Assembly: GCF_001514285.1 (NCBI RefSeq)
Contig: NZ_KQ949030.1
Span: forward strand, 246,634-310,633
Direction: 5' to 3'
Length of the DNA: 64,000 bases
Origin: Streptomyces sp. DSM 15324
GTDB taxonomy: Bacteria > Actinomycetota > Actinomycetes > Streptomycetales > Streptomycetaceae
The notes under the pieces were generated by a model, which saw nothing but the letters and a program-made list of their open reading frames with translations, did not search any database and had not been told where the DNA came from. Positions 40,713 to 50,805 of this stretch are shown piece by piece; position 1 is the first letter of the stretch; the number at the start of each line of letters is the position of its first letter. The position numbers were made by a program, and so were the translations under genes.

Positions 40713-43700
40713 ATGAGCACTGTCATCGTGAAGCGCGCACCGCGCGTCCACGGGGCCGAGGAACCGTCCGAGCAGATCGAACTGGCAGAGCCCCCGGTCC
40801 TGCCCGAACCGGCGACCGCCGACTTCTCCTCCGTCCTCGTCTATCTGCCGATGGCTCTGGGCACCATGGCCATGGTCATGATGTTCTCGCTGCGCGACGG
40901 CTCGCCGACGACCTATCTGATGTCCGGCATGATGGGCCTGTCGATGGTCGGGATGAGCCTCGGGCAGCTGGGCCGCTCGGGTGCGGACCGCAAGCGGCAG
41001 ATGCAGGCCGAGCGACGCGACTACCTGCGCTATCTGGCCCAGTTGCGGCGCAGGGCACGGACCGCCGCCGAGGCGCAGCGGACCGCCGCGCTGTGGGACA
41101 ACCCGTCCCCCGAACGGCTGTGGTCGCTGGCGGGCGGACCACGCGTGTGGGAACGCCGCCCGGGCCACGACGACTTCGCCCGGGTCCGGATCGGTCTGGG
41201 TGCGCGGGCCGCCGGCCTGGAGTTCCTGCCGCCGAAGACGAAACCGATCGAGGATCTGGAGCCGCTGTCGGCCATCTCGCTGCGGCGCTTCTCCCGGGCC
41301 GTGCAGAACGTGCCGGGCATGCCGCTGCCGGTCGGGCTGCGGCGGTTCTCCAGTGTGGAGCTGACCGGCGATCCGGAGCGGGCGCTGCGGCTGGCGCGGG
41401 CGGTGCTCGGGCAGCTGGCGGTGCTGCACTCCCCCGACGACCTGCGGATCGCGCTGCTCACCGACGAGGCCGGGCTCGCGGAGTGGGACTGGCTCAAGTG
41501 GCTGCCGCATACCGCGCACCCGCAGCGGGAGGACGCCTCGGGTCCGCTGCGGCTGGCCGCGTGCGACCACGACGAGCTGATGGAGCTGCTCGGCGCCGGG
41601 CTCACCGACCGGCCCGACCACGACCCGGGGTCCGTGCCGGGCCCGGCCGAGCCGTTCACCGTGGTGGTCGCCCACCGGGTACGGCTGCCGGAGTCCAGCC
41701 GGCTGCTCGGTGCGGGGCTGCGCGGGACCGTACTGCTCGACCTGACCGACGCCCTGCCCGGGGGGCCCAGGACTCTGCGGCTGACGCTCGGCGACGGCGA
41801 CGTCACCTTCCCCTCGGGTGAGACCACCGGTACCGCCCGCGCCGACGGGCTGGGCCGGACCGCCGCCGAGGACCTGGCGCGCCGGCTGGCGCCGTTGCGC
41901 ACCAGCGGGACCGTCGACCTCGTCGACAAGCCGCTGGAGTCGGACTTCGACCTGACCGCGCTGATCGGTCTGCGGAACGCGCGGACCTTCGACGTGGCCG
42001 CCAAGTGGCGGCCCCGGACGGCTCTGGAGGCGCGGCTGAGGGTGCCGGTCGGCGTCACCGAGGACGGCGAGATCGTCGAACTCGACCTCAAGGAGTCGGC
42101 CCAGGGCGGCATGGGCCCGCACGGGCTGCTGATCGGCGCCACCGGATCCGGCAAGAGCGAGCTGCTGCGGACCCTGGTGGCCGCGCTCGCCGCCACCCAT
42201 TCGTCGGAGGTGCTCAACCTGGTCCTCGTGGACTTCAAGGGAGGCGCGACCTTCATCGGCATGGACAGGCTGCCGCACACCTCCGCGGTGATCACCAACC
42301 TGGCCGACGAACTCCCCCTGGTCGACCGCATGCGGGACTCCCTCAACGGCGAGATGATCCGCCGTCAGGAACTGCTCCGTGAGGCCGGATACGCCTCCCT
42401 GCTGGACTACGAGAAGGCCAGGACCGCCGGCGTCCGGCTGGCCCCGCTGCCCTCACTCCTCCTCGTCGTGGACGAGTTCTCCGAACTCCTCGCCAACAAG
42501 CCGGAGTTCGTCGACCTGTTCGTGTCGATCGGGCGGCTCGGCCGGAGCCTCGGCGTCCATCTGCTGCTGGCCTCCCAGCGGCTCGACGAGAGTCGCATCC
42601 ATCGGGTCGAGGGCCATCTGTCCTACCGGATCGCCCTGCGCACCTTCTCCTCCATGGAGTCGCGCAGTGTGATCGGGGCGTCCCACGCCTACGAGCTGCC
42701 CTCCAGCCCCGGCCACGGCTACCTCAAGGTCGACACCACCACGCTCGTGCGGTTCAAGTCGGCCTACGTCTCGGGTGCCTGCCCGTCCGGAGCGGCCCCG
42801 CCCGACGAGCACGCCGAGCGGATCAGGGTGGCCGGCGAGGTCGCCCCGTTCACCCTCGGACACGCTCCCGGGTCGGCTGCGCCGGCCACCGCCGAACCCG
42901 AGACGGACGGCACGCCGCCCGGCGGTGCCGACGACCGGGCGGAGCCCGACGGTGCGGAGAGCCTGCTGGAGGTCCTGATCGACCGGCTGGCCGGAGCCGG
43001 GCCGCCGGCCAGGCAGGTGTGGCTGCCGCCGCTGGACGTCGCTCCGAGCCTCGACCAACTGCTGCCCGGCATCGTGCCGGACCCGGTACGCGGCCTTAGC
43101 GCCGCCGACCACCCGGGCCTGGGACGGCTGCGGATCCCGCTGGGGATGGTGGACCGCCCCTTCGAGCAGCTCCGCGAGATGCTGGTGGCCGACCTGTCCG
43201 GGGCCGACGGACACCTCGGGGTGGTCGGCGCCCCGCAGAGCGGCAAGTCGACGCTCCTGCGCACCCTGGTCCTCTCGCTGTCGCTCACCCACACTCCGCG
43301 CGAAGTGCAGTTCTACTGCCTGGACTTCGGCGGCGGCGGCCTCGCGTCGGTCTCCGGGCTGCCGCACGTCGGCTCGGTGGCCGGGCGTCTGGACCGCGAC
43401 CGGGTGATCCGGACCGTGGCCCAGCTGACCCAGCTGCTCGAACAGCGGGAGCAGCGGTTCACCGACCTCGGCGTGGAGTCGATGGCGGCGTACCGGACGC
43501 TGCGGGCCCGCGGCGAGGTCGAGGACCCGTTCGGCGACGTGTTCCTCGTCGTCGACAACTGGGGGACCCTGCGGCAGGACTTCGAGGAGCTGGAGACCCG
43601 GGTCAACGACCTGGCGGCCCGCGGACTGTCGTTCGGCATCCACCTGGTGGCGTCCGCGGTGCGCTGGTCGGAGATCCGTCCGCGCCAGCGCGACCTGCTG

Positions 43701-44684
43701 GGCACCAAACTGGAGCTGCGGCTGGGCGACTCGATGGAGTCCGAGGTCAAGTCGCGGATCGCCGCCGGTGTTCCGTCCCAGCCGGGGCGCGGCATCACCT
43801 CGTCCGGCCACCACTTCCTGGCCGCGCTCCCCCGCCTGGACAGTTCGTCCGACGTGACCGGCCTGGCCGAGGCGACCCGGGCGGCGGCCGCCGAGTCGGC
43901 CGCCTTCTGGACCGGTCCGCCCGCGCCCGTCGTACGGCTGCTGCCGACCCGGCTGCCCGCCGAGCGGCTGCCCGCGCCCGACGGCGACCTGCGGATGTGC
44001 CTGGGCCTGGACGAGGAGCGGCTCAACACGGTCTGGCACGACTTCCGCGTCACCCCCCACCTGCTGGTCTTCGGCGACGGAGAGACCGGGAAGACCAACG
44101 CGCTGCGGCTCGTGGCCCGTGCCGTCACCTCCCGGTACCGTCCCGACCAGGCGCGGATCATCCTCGGCGACCCCGGCCGGGGCCTGGCCTCGTCGGTGCC
44201 GCCGGAGTACCGCGTCGGCTACGCGGTCGGCGGGGACGCGCTGAACGAACTCGCCACCAGCACCGCCGTGTCGATGGGCAAGCGGCTCCCCGGCGCCGAG
44301 GTCACCCCGGAGCAACTCGCCGGGCGCGACTGGTGGCAGGGGCCGCGGCTGTTCATCCTCGTCGACGACTACGACCTGCTGGCGGCCTCTCCCGGGATGG
44401 CCGGCCCGCTCGCGCCGCTGGTGCCGCTGCTGGCGCAGGGCGCCCATGTCGCGATGCACGTCGTCGTCGCGCGGAGCACCTCCGGCGCGATGCGCTCCAT
44501 GATGGACCCGCTGCTGCGCCGTGTGTGGGAGCTGGGCAACCCGGCGCTGCTGCTCTCCTATCCCAAGGAGGAGGGCCGGTTCATCGGCGAGGCCAAACCC
44601 AGGACGCTCCAGGCCGGGCGCGCCCAACTCGCCACCCGACGGGGTATCAGGCTCGTCCAGACCGGGCTGGTGGAGGGGCGGTGA
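40713..44684 (+). CDS. eccC: Type VII secretion FtsK/SpoIIIE ATPase EccC
   Basis: A 1323-residue EccC, the motor of type VII secretion, with EccCa and EccCb in one chain. Two N-terminal membrane helices (~40-90) and a DUF domain precede three FtsK-like ATPase domains. Walker A motifs are at 475-482 (GATGSGKS), 839-846 (GAPQSGKS) and 1121-1128 (GDGETGKT). Walker B-like strands include LLLVVDEFSELL, DVFLVVDNWG and LFILVDDYD. Domain 1 is expected to be the main catalytic one; domains 2-3 recognise substrates such as WXG100 tails. The upstream gap has no classic SD but a GTGGAG ~14 nt before the ATG. It begins the eccC-eccD-eccB order. Confidence 0.95.
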   Translation: MSTVIVKRAPRVHGAEEPSEQIELAEPPVLPEPATADFSSVLVYLPMALGTMAMVMMFSLRDGSPTTYLMSGMMGLSMVGMSLGQLGRSGADRKRQMQAERRDYLRYLAQLRRRARTAAEAQRTAALWDNPSPERLWSLAGGPRVWERRPGHDDFARVRIGLGARAAGLEFLPPKTKPIEDLEPLSAISLRRFSRAVQNVPGMPLPVGLRRFSSVELTGDPERALRLARAVLGQLAVLHSPDDLRIALLTDEAGLAEWDWLKWLPHTAHPQREDASGPLRLAACDHDELMELLGAGLTDRPDHDPGSVPGPAEPFTVVVAHRVRLPESSRLLGAGLRGTVLLDLTDALPGGPRTLRLTLGDGDVTFPSGETTGTARADGLGRTAAEDLARRLAPLRTSGTVDLVDKPLESDFDLTALIGLRNARTFDVAAKWRPRTALEARLRVPVGVTEDGEIVELDLKESAQGGMGPHGLLIGATGSGKSELLRTLVAALAATHSSEVLNLVLVDFKGGATFIGMDRLPHTSAVITNLADELPLVDRMRDSLNGEMIRRQELLREAGYASLLDYEKARTAGVRLAPLPSLLLVVDEFSELLANKPEFVDLFVSIGRLGRSLGVHLLLASQRLDESRIHRVEGHLSYRIALRTFSSMESRSVIGASHAYELPSSPGHGYLKVDTTTLVRFKSAYVSGACPSGAAPPDEHAERIRVAGEVAPFTLGHAPGSAAPATAEPETDGTPPGGADDRAEPDGAESLLEVLIDRLAGAGPPARQVWLPPLDVAPSLDQLLPGIVPDPVRGLSAADHPGLGRLRIPLGMVDRPFEQLREMLVADLSGADGHLGVVGAPQSGKSTLLRTLVLSLSLTHTPREVQFYCLDFGGGGLASVSGLPHVGSVAGRLDRDRVIRTVAQLTQLLEQREQRFTDLGVESMAAYRTLRARGEVEDPFGDVFLVVDNWGTLRQDFEELETRVNDLAARGLSFGIHLVASAVRWSEIRPRQRDLLGTKLELRLGDSMESEVKSRIAAGVPSQPGRGITSSGHHFLAALPRLDSSSDVTGLAEATRAAAAESAAFWTGPPAPVVRLLPTRLPAERLPAPDGDLRMCLGLDEERLNTVWHDFRVTPHLLVFGDGETGKTNALRLVARAVTSRYRPDQARIILGDPGRGLASSVPPEYRVGYAVGGDALNELATSTAVSMGKRLPGAEVTPEQLAGRDWWQGPRLFILVDDYDLLAASPGMAGPLAPLVPLLAQGAHVAMHVVVARSTSGAMRSMMDPLLRRVWELGNPALLLSYPKEEGRFIGEAKPRTLQAGRAQLATRRGIRLVQTGLVEGR

Positions 44685-44786
44685 CGCCGCGTTCGCGCAG
44701 TCCGCGGCCGCCGCCGGGCACCAGCGCCGCCCCTCGCCCCCTTACGTCCCCGAACGCCGTGCACCGCGGCCCAGCCGAGGAATCCC

Positions 44787-46247
44787 GTGACCACCGCACC
44801 TCCCCTGCCCCCCGCCCGTACCGAACCGGACCGGCGCGGCCGGACCGCCGTCCCGGGCCCCGAGGGCGCCGCCCTGTGCCGGATCACCGTCGTCGGCCGT
44901 GACCGCCGAGCGGACCTGGCCGTGCCGGTCACCGCCACGATGACCGCGCTGCTGCCGGTCCTGTTGCGCCATCTCGCCGCCTCCCCGGACCAGGAGGGCG
45001 CCCACTGGGTCCTGCAACGCCTGGGCGAGGCCCCGCTCGACCCGGAGGGGACACCGGAGACGCTGCGCCTGCGCCACGGCGACGTACTGCACCTGCGTCC
45101 GGCCGAGGACCCGGTTCCGGAACCCGATTTCGACGACGTGCCCGACGGCGTGGCCCAGACCCTGGCCTCCCGGCCCGGCCGCTGGCTCCCCGAGCACACC
45201 CGGCGTCTCCTGCTGGGCCTGGCCTGTCTGGCGCTCACGGCGTACGCCGGGGCCGTGACCTCCGCCGGGCCGGGGGCCGCCGGTGCGCTGGGCTGCGCGG
45301 CGACCGCACTGCTGCTGGCCGTCGGAGCGACGGTGGCGGGACGCGGCGCGGCCGCGGACCGCGACGTCGCCGTCGCCGCCGGGCTCGGCAGCCTGGTGTT
45401 CGCCGTCCTCACCGGCCCCGCCGTGTCCGCCGCCCCGCACACCACCGGCGCCCTGGGGCTGCTCTCGCCCGACCGCGACGGGGTCATGGCCGGGGCCGCC
45501 GCCGCCGCGGTCGTGACGGGACTGCTGCTCGTCGCGGCCCGGCTGCCCGTCGCGCTCTTCGGCACCCTCCTCGCTCTGGCCCTCGGCGCCGAGGCCGGTG
45601 CGGTGCTCTGTGCCGTCCTGGGCTGGAACGCGGCCGAGGCCGCGACGACCCTCGCGGTCGCCGCCTTCGCCCTCGGCCCGGTCGCCCAGCGGGTGGCACT
45701 ACGGCTCGCCCGGCTGCGCGTCCCGCACCTGCCGCACAACGCCGCCGAACTCGGCCAGGACATCGATCCCGAGCCCGGCGGACGCCTCGCCCACCGGGTA
45801 CGGTCCGCCGACGACATCCTGACGGTGTTCACCACCGCCACCGCGGTGCTGGGCGCTGTCGCCTGCGTCCTGCTCGTGCGGCAGAGCGGATGGCTGTCCT
45901 GGACTCTGCCCTGTGTCCTCGGGGCAGGGCTCCTGCTGCGGGCGCGCGGCATGAACGGCGTCCGGCAGCGGACCGCGCTGGCGGTCTGCGGGGCGCTCGG
46001 ACCCTGCCTGGCGCTGCTCACGGCCGCGTCGGCCGGCGATCCGCCGGCCCGGGCCGCCTGCGCGGTCGTCCTGCTGGCCGCCTTCGGACTGCTGGCCGTC
46101 GCCGCCCGGCGGATGCCGGAGCAGCGGCTGCTGCCCGTCTGGGGCCACGGCGCCGACGTCCTGGAGACGCTGACGGCCCTGGCACTGGTCCCGCTGCTGC
46201 TCCAGCTCCTGGGCGCGTACGCCTCCTTCCGCTCGCTGGCCGGCTGA
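44787..46247 (+). CDS. eccD: Type VII secretion channel protein EccD
   Basis: A 486-residue EccD. The N-terminal ubiquitin-like YukD domain (~30-115, LCRITVVGRDRRADLAVPV and LRHGDVLHLRPAED) is cytoplasmic. About eleven membrane helices follow from ~140 (HTRRLLLGLACLALTAYAGA) to the C-terminus (LVPLLLQLLGAYASF). It builds the membrane pore of the ESX complex. GTG 44787 with GAGGAA upstream; 102 bp after eccC. It is followed after 8 bp by eccB. Confidence 0.93.
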   Translation: MTTAPPLPPARTEPDRRGRTAVPGPEGAALCRITVVGRDRRADLAVPVTATMTALLPVLLRHLAASPDQEGAHWVLQRLGEAPLDPEGTPETLRLRHGDVLHLRPAEDPVPEPDFDDVPDGVAQTLASRPGRWLPEHTRRLLLGLACLALTAYAGAVTSAGPGAAGALGCAATALLLAVGATVAGRGAAADRDVAVAAGLGSLVFAVLTGPAVSAAPHTTGALGLLSPDRDGVMAGAAAAAVVTGLLLVAARLPVALFGTLLALALGAEAGAVLCAVLGWNAAEAATTLAVAAFALGPVAQRVALRLARLRVPHLPHNAAELGQDIDPEPGGRLAHRVRSADDILTVFTTATAVLGAVACVLLVRQSGWLSWTLPCVLGAGLLLRARGMNGVRQRTALAVCGALGPCLALLTAASAGDPPARAACAVVLLAAFGLLAVAARRMPEQRLLPVWGHGADVLETLTALALVPLLLQLLGAYASFRSLAG

Positions 46248-46255
46248 GGGGCGTC

Positions 46256-47593
46256 GTGCAGACCACACGTGACCACCTGCACGCGTACCGGTTCGCCGCC
46301 GGCCGGCTGTCCGCGGCCCTCGTGGGCGGGGACCCCGGTACCGGCGAGGCGCCGATGCGACGGGCCTCGCTGGGCATGGTCATCGGCGTCGTCGTCGGCG
46401 GCCTGCTGTGCGGCGGAGCCGCCGTGTTCGGGCTGATCTCGCCCGGTGGCAACTCCGCCTGGCGCAAGGCCGACGCGATCGTCGTCGAGAAGGAGACCGG
46501 CACCCGGTATCTCTTCCTGGGCGGCGCACTGCGTCCCCCCGCGAACTACGCCTCCGCCCTGCTCGCCCTCAAGGGCCGCGCGACGGTGGTGAGCGTCTCG
46601 CGCAACTCGCTCACCGGGGTGCCGCACGGAGCCCCGGTGGGTATCACCGGGGCCCCCGACTCCCTGCCCCAGGCCGACGACCTGCTGCCCGGCCGCTGGA
46701 CCTGGTGCGCCACGCACACCACGGCCGGCGCGCTGACCCTCGGTCCCGACGCCCCGGGCACCCCGCTGCCCGCGAACACCCGGGTGCTGCTGGCCGCGCC
46801 CGGCGGCAAGCAGTACGTGCTGTGGAACAACACCCGCTACCCGGTGTCCGACCGGTCCGTCGTCGTCGCCCTCGGGCTGGACGTGCGGCCCGCCGTCACC
46901 GTGGGCGACCGGTGGCTCGCCCAGCTCCCCACCGGCAGCGCCCTGTCCGCCGCCCACGTCCCGGGCGCGGGCGGCGCCGCCCCCTCGGTGGGGGGCCGGG
47001 ACGGCCGGATAGGCGACCTGTTCCGCTCCGCCGCGGGCGGGGTGGAACAGACCTACCTGCTGCGCGCCGACGGCCTGGCACCGATCAGCGTCACCGAGGC
47101 CGCGCTGCTGGCCGCCAGACCCGGCGGCGAGGCGCCCCGCGAGCTGGACGCCGCCGAGGTGTCCGCCACCCCGGCGTCCACGGACCGCTCACTGCTGGAC
47201 CGGCTGCCCGATCTGATGGCCTCCGGCACCGCGTACGACCCCGGCAGCCGGCCGCTGTGCCTGCGCCAGCGGGCCTCCGGCAGCGCGGTCAGCTCCACCG
47301 TGGTCACCGGCACGGCGCCGTACGGCACGCCGAAGGCCGTCACGGTGCCGGGCGGCCGCGGCATGCTGGCGGTGCCGCTCCCCCAGGCGTCCGGCCACGG
47401 CGGCGGCGACCTGTACCTGATCACCGATCAGGGGGTGCGCTACCGGGTCGCCGACGACAAGGCGCTCTCCGCTCTCGGCTACGCCGACGCCACGGTGCGG
47501 CACATCCCGCGGGACGTGCTCGCCCTGCTGCCGGACGGCCCGGTCCTGGACACCCTCACCGCCACGCGTACGGCAGGCGGTGGGGGGCGGTGA
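46256..47593 (+). CDS. eccB: Type VII secretion protein EccB
   Basis: A 445-residue EccB. The short cytoplasmic N-terminus has the family motif TTRDHLHAYRFAAGRLSAAL. A single membrane helix (~40-62, GMVIGVVVGGLLCGGAAVFG) is followed by a large extracytoplasmic repeat domain with YLFLGGALRPPANYASALL, LPGRWTWCATH and RYRVADDKALSALGY. Two Cys (WCATH and LCLRQR) may form the conserved disulphide. GTG 46256 with GAGGG 5 nt upstream. The stop overlaps the next start (GTGA), showing coupling to the 1071-aa protein. Confidence 0.93.
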   Translation: MQTTRDHLHAYRFAAGRLSAALVGGDPGTGEAPMRRASLGMVIGVVVGGLLCGGAAVFGLISPGGNSAWRKADAIVVEKETGTRYLFLGGALRPPANYASALLALKGRATVVSVSRNSLTGVPHGAPVGITGAPDSLPQADDLLPGRWTWCATHTTAGALTLGPDAPGTPLPANTRVLLAAPGGKQYVLWNNTRYPVSDRSVVVALGLDVRPAVTVGDRWLAQLPTGSALSAAHVPGAGGAAPSVGGRDGRIGDLFRSAAGGVEQTYLLRADGLAPISVTEAALLAARPGGEAPRELDAAEVSATPASTDRSLLDRLPDLMASGTAYDPGSRPLCLRQRASGSAVSSTVVTGTAPYGTPKAVTVPGGRGMLAVPLPQASGHGGGDLYLITDQGVRYRVADDKALSALGYADATVRHIPRDVLALLPDGPVLDTLTATRTAGGGGR

Positions 47594-50500
47594 CGATGCG
47601 GTTCGCGCCGAGGAGGCGCCGGACCGGCACGGTGTCCATGGACGCCGTGCGGGCAGGCGGCGCGCTGCTCGTCCATCCCACCGGACGGCTCGACCCGCGG
47701 TCGCGGCAGTTCGCCGCCGGCCTGGCCGCCGACCGCGAACACACCCTGGTGGTGGTCGACGTGCACGCGGCCGCCCCGCGCGCGGAGTGGGAGGCGGTGG
47801 CCGGCCTGCTCGCCGGAGACAGCGGCGGCGGGCTCCGGATCGTCGTCGGACGCGGCTCGCCCGAGGAGACCATGCGGGTCTCCCAGTGGCTCGCCGACCG
47901 GCTGGGCCGCACCGTGGTCGCGCCCGACGCGGCGGTCCTGCCCGCCGCCGGCGGCGGCCTCTTCGTGCCCCCCGACCGGGGCACCGGCTGGTACGTGCTG
48001 CGCCCGGGGCGCGAACCCCGCGTGGACTCCCGCCGCTTTCCCCGCCCCACCTGGGAGGCCCCGGCCGCCGACCGGGCCTGGGCCACCAGCGACACCGGTA
48101 CGGCGGAGCCCGTGCCGGGCGGGGTGTGGCTGCGGCACACCGGCGTGGAACCGGGCACGCTGGCGGCGCAGCGCCACCAGCTCGCCGCCGGGGTGCACGC
48201 CGCACGGCCGGACCTCCTCACGGTGATCCTCGGCAACCCGGGCATGCCGGGGTTGCCGCTGGACGACATCGCCCGGTTCTGGGACGCGCTGTCCGCCCCC
48301 AGCCGGGCCATGGTCCGCTTCGCGCCCTTCGGGCAGCCGGCCGTTCCCGCCGGTGAGACCGTCGGGCAGGCGCTCGCCGACCGGTTGGGCTATCCGGTGG
48401 CGATGTTCACCGGTCTGCCCGGCGCGGGCGCACCCGGTACCCCGGGGCACGACGTCCGGGTGCCCGTCGACGGGACCTCTCCCGGCTGGCGTCCCTTCGC
48501 CCAGGAGATGGGCCACCGCCCCCGGCTGAACGCCGGCGATCCGGTCGACCCCCCTGTCCTGCTCGCCCACCGGGTGCCGCTGGACGGACTGGAGCCCATC
48601 GGCCCGGGCCTGTTCCGCTACGGGCAGGACGCGGTGCTGGAGGTGGTGCAGAGCGGGCTGTGGGTCCGGCGCGCCGACGACCCCCTGGACGCGGAGGCCG
48701 TACGGGGCATCCCGCCCCAGCCGGAGGGCGGGCTGATCCTTCACGACGCCGGGCCCGACGCGGCACGGATGCGGCGGATCGCCACGGAGGTCCTGCGGCG
48801 GCTGGACGCGGAGACCAGCCGGATGTGCCGGGCGGTCTCCGTGCCCGACGCCTGTGCCGCGGCGGAACGCGACCGGCTGACCGGCGCCGGGACACCCTCC
48901 CTCACCGCGGGCCCGCCCGACGCGGAACCGGCCCGTGCCACTGCTCCGGAGCCCGCACAACGACACGTACCGGCGGTGCCGCCCGCACCGGCTCCCGCGG
49001 TCGTGCGGGCGGAAGCGTCGCCGTGGGGGCTCCGGGACGCCCACCGCACCGGACCGGGCACACCCGTGCCCACCATGGCGGACACGCCCGGCGAGGCGCT
49101 GTCCCTCCCTGGCATGGCCACGCCCGGCCCGACCGACCCCACCGCACAGCGCGCCGGGGCGGCGGACTCCGACACCCCCACCTCGACGAGCGGAGCACCG
49201 GCCGCGGGGGCGAGCGTCCGACGCCCGCCCCTGCCGACCGTCGGAGGCCCCGCTCCGCGAACCGGCCGGACGGCCCCGGGCCCCACCGCCGTACCGAACC
49301 CGCGGGTCACGGGTGACGTCCCGGTCACGCCGGACGTCCTGCTCGCCCCGCCGACCGCGCCCGCCACCCTGGCCGGCCCCTCAAGCCCGCCCGCCAGCCC
49401 GGCCGTCCCCTCGACCCCGCCCAACTCCCCGGCCGTCCCATCGACCCCGCCCCACACCCCGTCCTCTCCGGGCGCCCAGCCGACCGCGTCCGGCGTCCGG
49501 GACATCCCGCCCGCCGCCCCCAGAGCGGTGTCCGGCATCCGGTCGGAGGCAGCGGTCCGTTTCGACCACGCGGAGCCGGCGGCCGGGACGGCCGACGAGT
49601 CCGCCCCGCACACGCCGGGGGCGCCCCCTCCTCCGCCGAAGCAGGACCCGGAACCGGCGGCCGCCGCCTCCCCCTCGGCACCGACCGCTCCCCCGTCCCC
49701 GTCCGCGCCCGTGGCGCAGACGCCGACGCCGGCGCCACGGATCCGGTTGGAGTCCTCCCCGGCACCTGCCACCGTGCACCTCCCGCCACCCCCGCCGGAC
49801 CCGGTGCACACCCAGGAGAACCCGGCACCCGTACCCCCGGCCCCGGCCGCACTCGCGCCGGAGGCGCTGTCGGCCGCCGACCCGCCCCGGGTGTCCGAGG
49901 CCGGCGCGGACGACGGGCCGGAGTCCGGGGTACGTGTCCAGCCGGTCCCGGCGGCAGCCGCCTGCGCGGTGCCCCCGGAGCGCGGCATCGACCAGGAACG
50001 CGCCTGGCTGCAACGCACCCTCGGGGCACCCTTCGACGCCATCGCGGGGTCCGTCTCACGAGCGATGTCGGAGTTGCCCGGTCTGCGGCCGGAATCCGGC
50101 CGGGGTGGCCGCGAGGCACTGAGCGACCTGGTCGCCGTCAAGCTCTACCTCTCCGGTGGGGCACCCTCGCTCGACGCGGGGGTGAGCGCGGGCCTCCCCG
50201 GTCCGCACGTGCCGCTGGCCCGCTGTGTGGCCGCCGGTCTCCGCAGGTTGCCGTCCTACCGTGGGCCGGTACGGCTCCGCGCACCCCTGACGCCCGCCGA
50301 GTGGGAGTGGTACCGGAGCCGGCGCCTGATCGTGGAGTGGGGATTCTGTTCCGGTGACGCCGATCCCCCGCCGGCCGGGGCCACCGGGACCGGGAGCACG
50401 GATGCCGCCGCACCGGCCCTGGCGGACGAACCGCCGCAGGGGCCCGGCCCAGTGGACTTCCTCGTCTGGTCGATGACGGCGCGCCGCACCGCGCTGATCG

Positions 50501-50805
50501 TCCAGGACGAGGCGGACCGGGTGGTCTTCCTGCCCGGCACCGGTTTCAAGGTGCTGCGGGTCACCGGTGGCGACCGGCCGAGCGTCCTGCTGCGCGAGTT
50601 GTCCGCCTCGGAGATCTCGGAGGACGGCCGGGTCAGTACCCGTCCGGTGCCTCTCGACACGATCGCCCTGGCGAGTCTGGAGACGGCCGGACGGACCCGG
50701 CCCCCGGCGGAGGCCGCCGAGCGGAAACCGCTCGGTCATGCCCCCGGTCTGGTCATCAGCGGTACAGACGGCCCCGACGGGCCCGGAGAGGACACGGCAC
50801 AGTGA
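47590..50805 (+). CDS. T7SS-locus protein with Pro-rich linker and C-terminal degenerate ADP-ribosyltransferase-like domain
   Basis: A 1071-residue protein of unknown function, translated from a GTG overlapping the eccB stop. Residues ~1-430 are alpha/beta with no family I can name (TGRLDPRSRQFAAGLAAD; WYVLRPGREPRVDSRRF). Residues ~440-780 are Pro/Ala/Thr-rich and disordered, including a 30-bp repeat. Residues ~795-1040 look like an ADP-ribosyltransferase fold: Tyr890-Arg891-Gly892, then LTPAEWEWYRSRRLIVEWGF leading to Cys920-Ser921-Gly922 where an S-T-S is expected, and VVFLPGTGFKVLRV at 978-991. The catalytic Glu position is Asp976/Arg977. Hence probably inactive and structural. No signal or membrane helix. 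It overlaps the next gene by 4 bp. Confidence 0.8.
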   Translation: MTMRFAPRRRRTGTVSMDAVRAGGALLVHPTGRLDPRSRQFAAGLAADREHTLVVVDVHAAAPRAEWEAVAGLLAGDSGGGLRIVVGRGSPEETMRVSQWLADRLGRTVVAPDAAVLPAAGGGLFVPPDRGTGWYVLRPGREPRVDSRRFPRPTWEAPAADRAWATSDTGTAEPVPGGVWLRHTGVEPGTLAAQRHQLAAGVHAARPDLLTVILGNPGMPGLPLDDIARFWDALSAPSRAMVRFAPFGQPAVPAGETVGQALADRLGYPVAMFTGLPGAGAPGTPGHDVRVPVDGTSPGWRPFAQEMGHRPRLNAGDPVDPPVLLAHRVPLDGLEPIGPGLFRYGQDAVLEVVQSGLWVRRADDPLDAEAVRGIPPQPEGGLILHDAGPDAARMRRIATEVLRRLDAETSRMCRAVSVPDACAAAERDRLTGAGTPSLTAGPPDAEPARATAPEPAQRHVPAVPPAPAPAVVRAEASPWGLRDAHRTGPGTPVPTMADTPGEALSLPGMATPGPTDPTAQRAGAADSDTPTSTSGAPAAGASVRRPPLPTVGGPAPRTGRTAPGPTAVPNPRVTGDVPVTPDVLLAPPTAPATLAGPSSPPASPAVPSTPPNSPAVPSTPPHTPSSPGAQPTASGVRDIPPAAPRAVSGIRSEAAVRFDHAEPAAGTADESAPHTPGAPPPPPKQDPEPAAAASPSAPTAPPSPSAPVAQTPTPAPRIRLESSPAPATVHLPPPPPDPVHTQENPAPVPPAPAALAPEALSAADPPRVSEAGADDGPESGVRVQPVPAAAACAVPPERGIDQERAWLQRTLGAPFDAIAGSVSRAMSELPGLRPESGRGGREALSDLVAVKLYLSGGAPSLDAGVSAGLPGPHVPLARCVAAGLRRLPSYRGPVRLRAPLTPAEWEWYRSRRLIVEWGFCSGDADPPPAGATGTGSTDAAAPALADEPPQGPGPVDFLVWSMTARRTALIVQDEADRVVFLPGTGFKVLRVTGGDRPSVLLRELSASEISEDGRVSTRPVPLDTIALASLETAGRTRPPAEAAERKPLGHAPGLVISGTDGPDGPGEDTAQ
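49396..49455 (+). repeat. 30-bp tandem repeat in Pro-rich linker
   Basis: Two near-identical 30-bp units encode SPAVPSTPPN and SPAVPSTPPH in the disordered middle of the 1071-residue protein. They lie in a longer low-complexity Pro/Ser/Thr stretch. Confidence 0.85.

Noticed and set aside
47590..50805. Calling the 1071-residue protein EccE
   Set aside because: EccE has N-terminal membrane helices; this protein has none, and its C-terminal end looks ART-like.
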